Origin: Pelagophyceae sp. CCMP2097
Taxonomy: Eukaryota > Sar > Pelagophyceae
Direction: 5' to 3'
Assembly (NCBI GenBank): GCA_026770575.1
Contig: MU657877.1
Coordinates: 9,797-21,388, forward strand
Length of the DNA: 11,592 bases
The notes under the pieces are model-generated. The model was not told the DNA's origin. It saw only the letters and a program-made list of their open reading frames with translations, and made no database searches. Below, piece after piece: positions 8,241-11,592 of this stretch (positions are counted from its first letter, which is position 1; the number at the start of each line of letters is the position of its first letter). The position numbers and the translations under genes are program-made.

Positions 8241-8870
8241 GCTGTCGGTTGAGCCGTCGGCGCAGGCGTCGGCGCGGGCGTTGGCTGCGTCGGCGCAGCC
8301 GTAGTTTGCGGCGTCGGCGCAGGCGTCGGCGCGGACGTTGGTTGCCGCGTCTGTATAGGCGTCTGCGCGGAGGTCGGTTGTGGCGTTGGTACATCCGTGG
8401 AATTCCGCACAGGCGTCGACCGCGACGACGGTACGGGCGTCGGCCGCAGTGACGGCGCAGGCGTCGCTTGCGGCGTCGGCAAGGACGTCAGCCGCAGCGA
8501 CGGCACTGGCCTTTCCGCGGCCGTCGGACTGGCCGTCGGCACTGGCCGTCGGCACTGGCGTTGGCGCGGCCGTCGGGCTGGCCGTCGGAATGGGCGTCGG
8601 ACCGGGCATCGGCACTGGCGTTGGCGCGGCCGCCGGACCGGCCGTCGGCACGGGTGTCGGTTGGCCGGGTTTGGCCGTCAGACTGAGCGTCGGACTGGGC
8701 GTCGGACTGGGCGTCGGACTGGGCGCCGGACTGGGTGTCGGCACGGGTGTCGGTTGGCCGGGTTTGGGCGTCGGCTAGTGCGTCGGTTGCGTCGTCGGCT
8801 ATAGCGTCGGCACGGGTGCCGGTTGCGGCGTCGGCGCGAGCGTCGGCCGCTGCGTCGGCGCGGGCGTGTT
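8236..8870 (-). CDS. Second PT-rich stalk segment, frame-broken
   Basis: Two frames follow each other, about 8870-8548 and about 8548-8236, both made of PTPxPT, PTAxPT and PTPVPT repeats. The junction near 8548 lies in an imperfect duplication of GTGCCGACGGCCA that adds one base. At 8870 the frame enters from the SEA-like module through a run of six A that would need seven. Two TAG codons (8799 and 8775) interrupt the first part. By composition this is an extended, O-glycosylation-prone linker. Confidence 0.5.
8644..8767. repeat. 31-bp direct repeat pair inside the PT-rich stalk
   Basis: The same 31-base sequence occurs at 8644-8674 and 8737-8767, 93 bp apart; it encodes [10 protein letters not shown] on the minus strand. 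The space between them is largely the 12-bp tandem block at 8677-8736. Confidence 0.8.
8677..8736. repeat. Five tandem 12-bp units (GTCGGACTGGGC)
   Basis: Units start at 8677, 8689, 8701, 8713 and 8725. The middle three are identical and the outer two differ by one to three bases. On the minus strand they encode PSPT-type tetrapeptides. It is a local expansion independent of the AVPT array further right. Confidence 0.8.
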
Positions 8871-9255
8871 TTTTGTCTTTTGGTCGCGACGGGAACAGAG
8901 ATGGCCGTGACGTCAGCCGAGGCAAAGACCACAGGGGCGCCATTGGCGTCCGCTGCGGCGACGACGGCCGTCGTGAGCTGCGCGGGCGTCATCGCCGACA
9001 GCGCGGCGACTGTGGACGAGTTGCCCAAGTTGCTCGTCGCCTGTATGCTGTACGACACTTCGATCGCTGCGCCGGCCTGCATCAGGCGGCGGCGACGCAC
9101 CGCGGGCCCGATGAAATCGATCCCGACGGTGGACGCAGGCACGCCGGCGACGTAGGCGATCGCGGCACCGAAGACTGCCGAGTTCGCAGTCGCGTCGGCC
9201 AGCGACACGCCCGCCACCTCGAAGCTACCAGCGATGGAGACGCCCGCAGTCGACG
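8871..9255 (-). CDS. SEA-like module with RRRRL motif
   Basis: Between two PT-rich stalks lies a folded domain of about 125 residues. It begins STAGVSIAGSFEVAGVSL, has a helix-like run (ANSAVFGAAIAYVAGV), then FIGPAVRRRRLMQAG, a strand (IEVSYSIQAT), and an Ala-rich helix near SAMTPAQLTTAVVAAA. It ends at PVATKRQK. Beta-alpha-beta-beta-alpha order with an Arg cluster in the middle is what I associate with SEA-like domains of algal stalk proteins; the assignment is by pattern only. The frame is continuous with the PT array upstream. Confidence 0.55.
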
Positions 9256-9660
9256 GCGGCGTCGGAGCGGGCGTCGGTTGCGGCGTCGGCGCGGGTGTCA
9301 GTTGCGGCGTCGGTTGCGGCGTCGGTTGAGCCGTCGGCGACGGCGACGGCGCGGCCGTGGGCTTGGGCGCGGGTTTGGGCGTCGGCGCAAGCGTGGGCTT
9401 GAGAGTGGGCCCGAAAATGGGCACAACAGCCGTTAGCATTGGCGTGGGCGTCGTCGTCGGCGCCAGCGTGGGCGCCTCCGTGGGCGTGGCATTAGGCGCC
9501 AGCGTGGGTTCCTCCGTGGGCGCAAAAATGGGTGTAACCGTCGAAGCCAGCGTCGGTGCCTTCGTGGGCGAGGACGCAAGCGCGAGCGTAGGTGCAATCG
9601 TGGGGGCGGGCGTGAAAGTCGTCGAAGCGACGGTCGTCGGCACTGAATCCGTTGGTACCG
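9256..9660 (-). CDS. Irregular PT-rich linker
   Basis: The same open frame as the SEA-like module. Repeats here are mixed (PTPQPT, APTLAP, TEEPTLAP, KPAPKPTAAP) and have lost the strict AVPT rhythm of the array to the right. This suggests an older, diverged part of the stalk. No stop or frame change was found in it. Confidence 0.65.
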
Positions 9661-11592
9661 CGGTCGGCCCGGCCGTCGGCGCCGCCGTCGAAACGGCCAT
9701 CGGTGAAACCGTCGGTGAAGTCGTCAGCACCGCCGTCGGCACCGCAGTCGGCTGCACGGTCGGACCGGCCGTCGGAACCACGGTCGGACCGGCCGTCGGC
9801 ATCGTGGTCGGAACGGCCGTCGGCGCGTCGGTCGGCACGGCAGTCGGCACCGCAGTCGACGCGGCCGTCGGAACCGCCGTCGGAACCGCCGTCGGTTGCA
9901 CGGTCGGAGTAGCCGTCGAAACCGCCGTTGGCCCAGCCGTCGGCAACGCCGTCGTAAATGCCGTCGGTGGAACCGTCGGTAAAGTCAACAGCACTGCCGT
10001 CGGCACCGAAATTGGCTGCACGGTCAGACCGGCCGTCGGCATCGTTGTCGGAACGGCTGTCGGCACCGCAGTAGGCGCGGCCGTCGGAACCGCTGTCGGA
10101 ACCGCCGTCGGTTGCACGGTCGGAGTGGCCGTCGGAACCGCTGTTGGCCCAGCCTTCGGCACCGCCGTCGGAACCGCCGTCGGTGGAATCGTCAGTAAAG
10201 TCATCCGCAACGCCGTCGTCACCGTAATCGACTGCACGGTCGGACCGGCCGTCGGCATCGTGGTCGAAACGGCCGTCGGCGCGTCGGTCGTCACGGCCGT
10301 CGGCACCGTAGTCGGCGCGGCCGTCGGAACCGCCGTCGGAACCACCGTCGGTTGCACGATCGTAGTGGCCGTCCGGAGCGCCGTTGGCCCAGCCGTCGGC
10401 ACCATTGTCGGAACGGCTGTCGGTTAAACCGTCGGCGAAGTCGTCAGCAACGCCGTCGGCGCCGCAATCGGCTGCACGGTTGGACCGGCCGTCGGCACCG
10501 CGTCGGACCGGCCGTCGGCATTGTGGTCGGAACGGCCGTCGGCACCGCAGTCGGCGCGGCCGTCGGCAAAGCCGTCGGAACCACCGTCGGTTGCACGGTC
10601 GGAGTGGCCGTCGGAACCACCGTTGGCCCAGCCTTCGGCACCGCCGTCAGAACCGCCGTCGGTGGAACCGTCGGGAAATCGTCCGCACCGCCGTCGTCAC
10701 CGCAATCGGATGCGCGGTCGGACCGGCCGTCGGCATCGTGAGCGAAATGGCCTTCGGCGCGAAGGTTGGCATGGCAGTCGGCACCGCATTCAGCGCTGCC
10801 GTCGAAACCGCCGTCGGAACCACCGTCGGTTGCACGGTCGGAGTGGCCGTCGGAACCGCCGTTGGCCCAGCCTTCGGCACCGCCGTCGGAACCGCCGTCG
10901 GTGGAACCGTCGGTAAAGTCATCCGCAACGCCGTCGTCACCGCAATCGACTGCACGGTCGGACCGGCCGTCGGCATCGTGGTCGAAACGGCCGTCGGCGC
11001 GTCGGTCGTCACGGCCGTCGGCACCGTATTCGGCACCGCCGTCGGAACCGCCGTCGGTGGAACCGTCGATGAAGTCGTCCGAACCGCCGTCGTCACCGCA
11101 ATCGGCTGCGCGGTCGGACCGGCCGTCGGCATCGTGAGCGAAACGGCCGTCGGCGCGTAGGTTGGCACGGCAGTCGGCACCGCATTCGGCGCTGCCGTCG
11201 GCAAAGCCGTCGGAACCACCGTCGGTTGCACGATCGTAGCGGCTGTCCGGAGCGCCGTTGGCCCAGCCGTCGGCACCGTCGTCGGAACGGCTGTCGGTGG
11301 AACCGTCGGTGAAGTCGTCAGCAACGCCGTCGGCACCGCAATCGGCTGCACGGTCAGACCGGCCGTCGGCACCGCGTCGGACCGGCCGTCGGCATCGTGG
11401 TCGGAACGGCCGTCGGCGCGTTGGTCGGCACGGCCGTCGGCACCGCAGTCGGCGCAGCCGTCGGCAAAGCAGTCGAAACCAACGTCGGTTGCACGGTCGG
11501 AGTGGCCGTCGAAACCGCCGTTGGCCCAGCCTTCTGCACCGCCGTCTAAACCGCCGTCAGTGGAACCGTCGGTTAAGTCGTCCGAACCGCCG
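9661..11592 (-). repeat. AVPT tandem array: 12-bp unit in a 240-bp higher-order repeat
   Basis: The basic unit is 12 bp, encoding Ala-Val-Pro-Thr on the minus strand. Marker sites of the type G(C/A)TGCACGGT recur at 9751, 10015, 10231, 10471, 10709, 10949, 11105 and 11345. Spacings are 264, 216, 240, 238, 240, 156 and 240. All except 238 are multiples of 12, and 238 is 240 minus two single-base deletions. Each marker unit also has a second marker, GGTTGCAC (coding VQP). Shared variants define unit types: A (10231, 10949), B (10471, 11345) and C (10709, 11105). The array continues beyond the window. If translated it would be an extended, Thr-rich stalk of at least 640 residues. Three one-base deletions and three stops interrupt it. 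Confidence 0.85.

Larger units (their letters stand above)
1821..11592 (-). pseudogene. Polycystin-1/REJ-like giant membrane protein gene, 5' partial, reading frame broken
   Basis: One transcription unit is inferred because consecutive protein segments on this strand form a single familiar architecture: PT-rich stalk, SEA-like module, REJ-like modules, GAIN/GPS-like region, multi-pass membrane part. Its 5' end is outside the window. Two introns (7491-7551 and 7044-7200) restore the frame cleanly. The remaining frame changes are single-base, near 11375, 10676, 10501, 8871, 8548, 8235, 7853, 7750, 7645, 6862 and 6147. In-frame stops occur at 11573 (TAA), 11546 (TAG), 10424 (TAA), 8799 (TAG), 8775 (TAG) and 2976 (TAG). 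It may be a pseudogene, a gene whose stalk is decaying, or a working gene with assembly indels; I cannot separate these fully. By family, polycystin-1-like proteins sit in the plasma membrane with a large extracellular part that senses ligands or force; that role here is inference. The parts are listed separately below. Confidence 0.65.

Noticed and set aside
9357..11160. Long plus-strand open frames made of Val-Gly-Thr-Ala repeats across the array
   Set aside because: A 12-bp repeat without stops in one frame tends to be open on the other strand as well. The folded SEA-like and REJ-like domains next to the array are on the minus strand, and PT-rich stalks are the familiar form.
8600..11592. 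CRISPR-like array because of regular spacing
   Set aside because: There are no unique spacers between repeats. The 12-bp unit is continuous and keeps a coding-type codon rhythm.

Overview
This is GC-rich nuclear DNA from a eukaryote, most likely a small marine alga of the stramenopile type (a pelagophyte such as Aureococcus is my best guess, by inference only). Three things point there. Coding frames can be joined across short GT...AG introns of 55-157 nt. The large gene has a polycystin-1/REJ-like layout. It also has long Pro-Thr (PTxx) stalks and RRRRL-containing modules that I associate with such algae. No prokaryotic signals, tRNA, rRNA, CRISPR or insertion sequence were seen.

Layout. 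1-540 is intergenic DNA with a much lower GC content, carrying inverted repeats (notably a 23-bp foldback at 311-373) and a TATA-like site near 471. A plus-strand gene (about 571-1857) can be rebuilt as at least four exons. It encodes a mostly disordered protein of about 360 residues that ends in a perfect five-leucine zipper. It runs tail to tail into a very large minus-strand gene, and the two stop codons overlap by 37 bp (1821-1857). The minus-strand gene fills 1821-11592 and leaves the window at its 5' side.

In translation order (right to left) the large gene encodes: a tandem array of the tetrapeptide AVPT (12-bp unit, organised in a 240-bp higher-order repeat); an irregular PT-rich linker; a SEA-like module with an RRRRL motif; a second PT-rich stretch; a Cys-containing extracellular module; REJ-like modules; a GAIN/GPS-like region without the usual cleavage triplet; a first membrane helix; a further Cys-rich and hydrophobic section; a coiled coil; and four more candidate membrane segments with a Lys-rich tail. 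This resembles a polycystin-1/REJ receptor built as a long rigid stalk on a multi-pass membrane anchor.

The gene is not intact as written. Two introns explain some frame changes, but about eleven one-base frame changes and six in-frame stops remain. Most lie in the PT array and in 6.1-8.9 kb, while 1824-6147 is open apart from one TAG at 2976. At least one one-base deletion is shared by two repeat units 874 bp apart. That lesion therefore predates a duplication and is not a simple read error. The locus is either a decaying pseudogene, a gene with a degenerate 5' half, or a real gene in a draft assembly with added indel errors.
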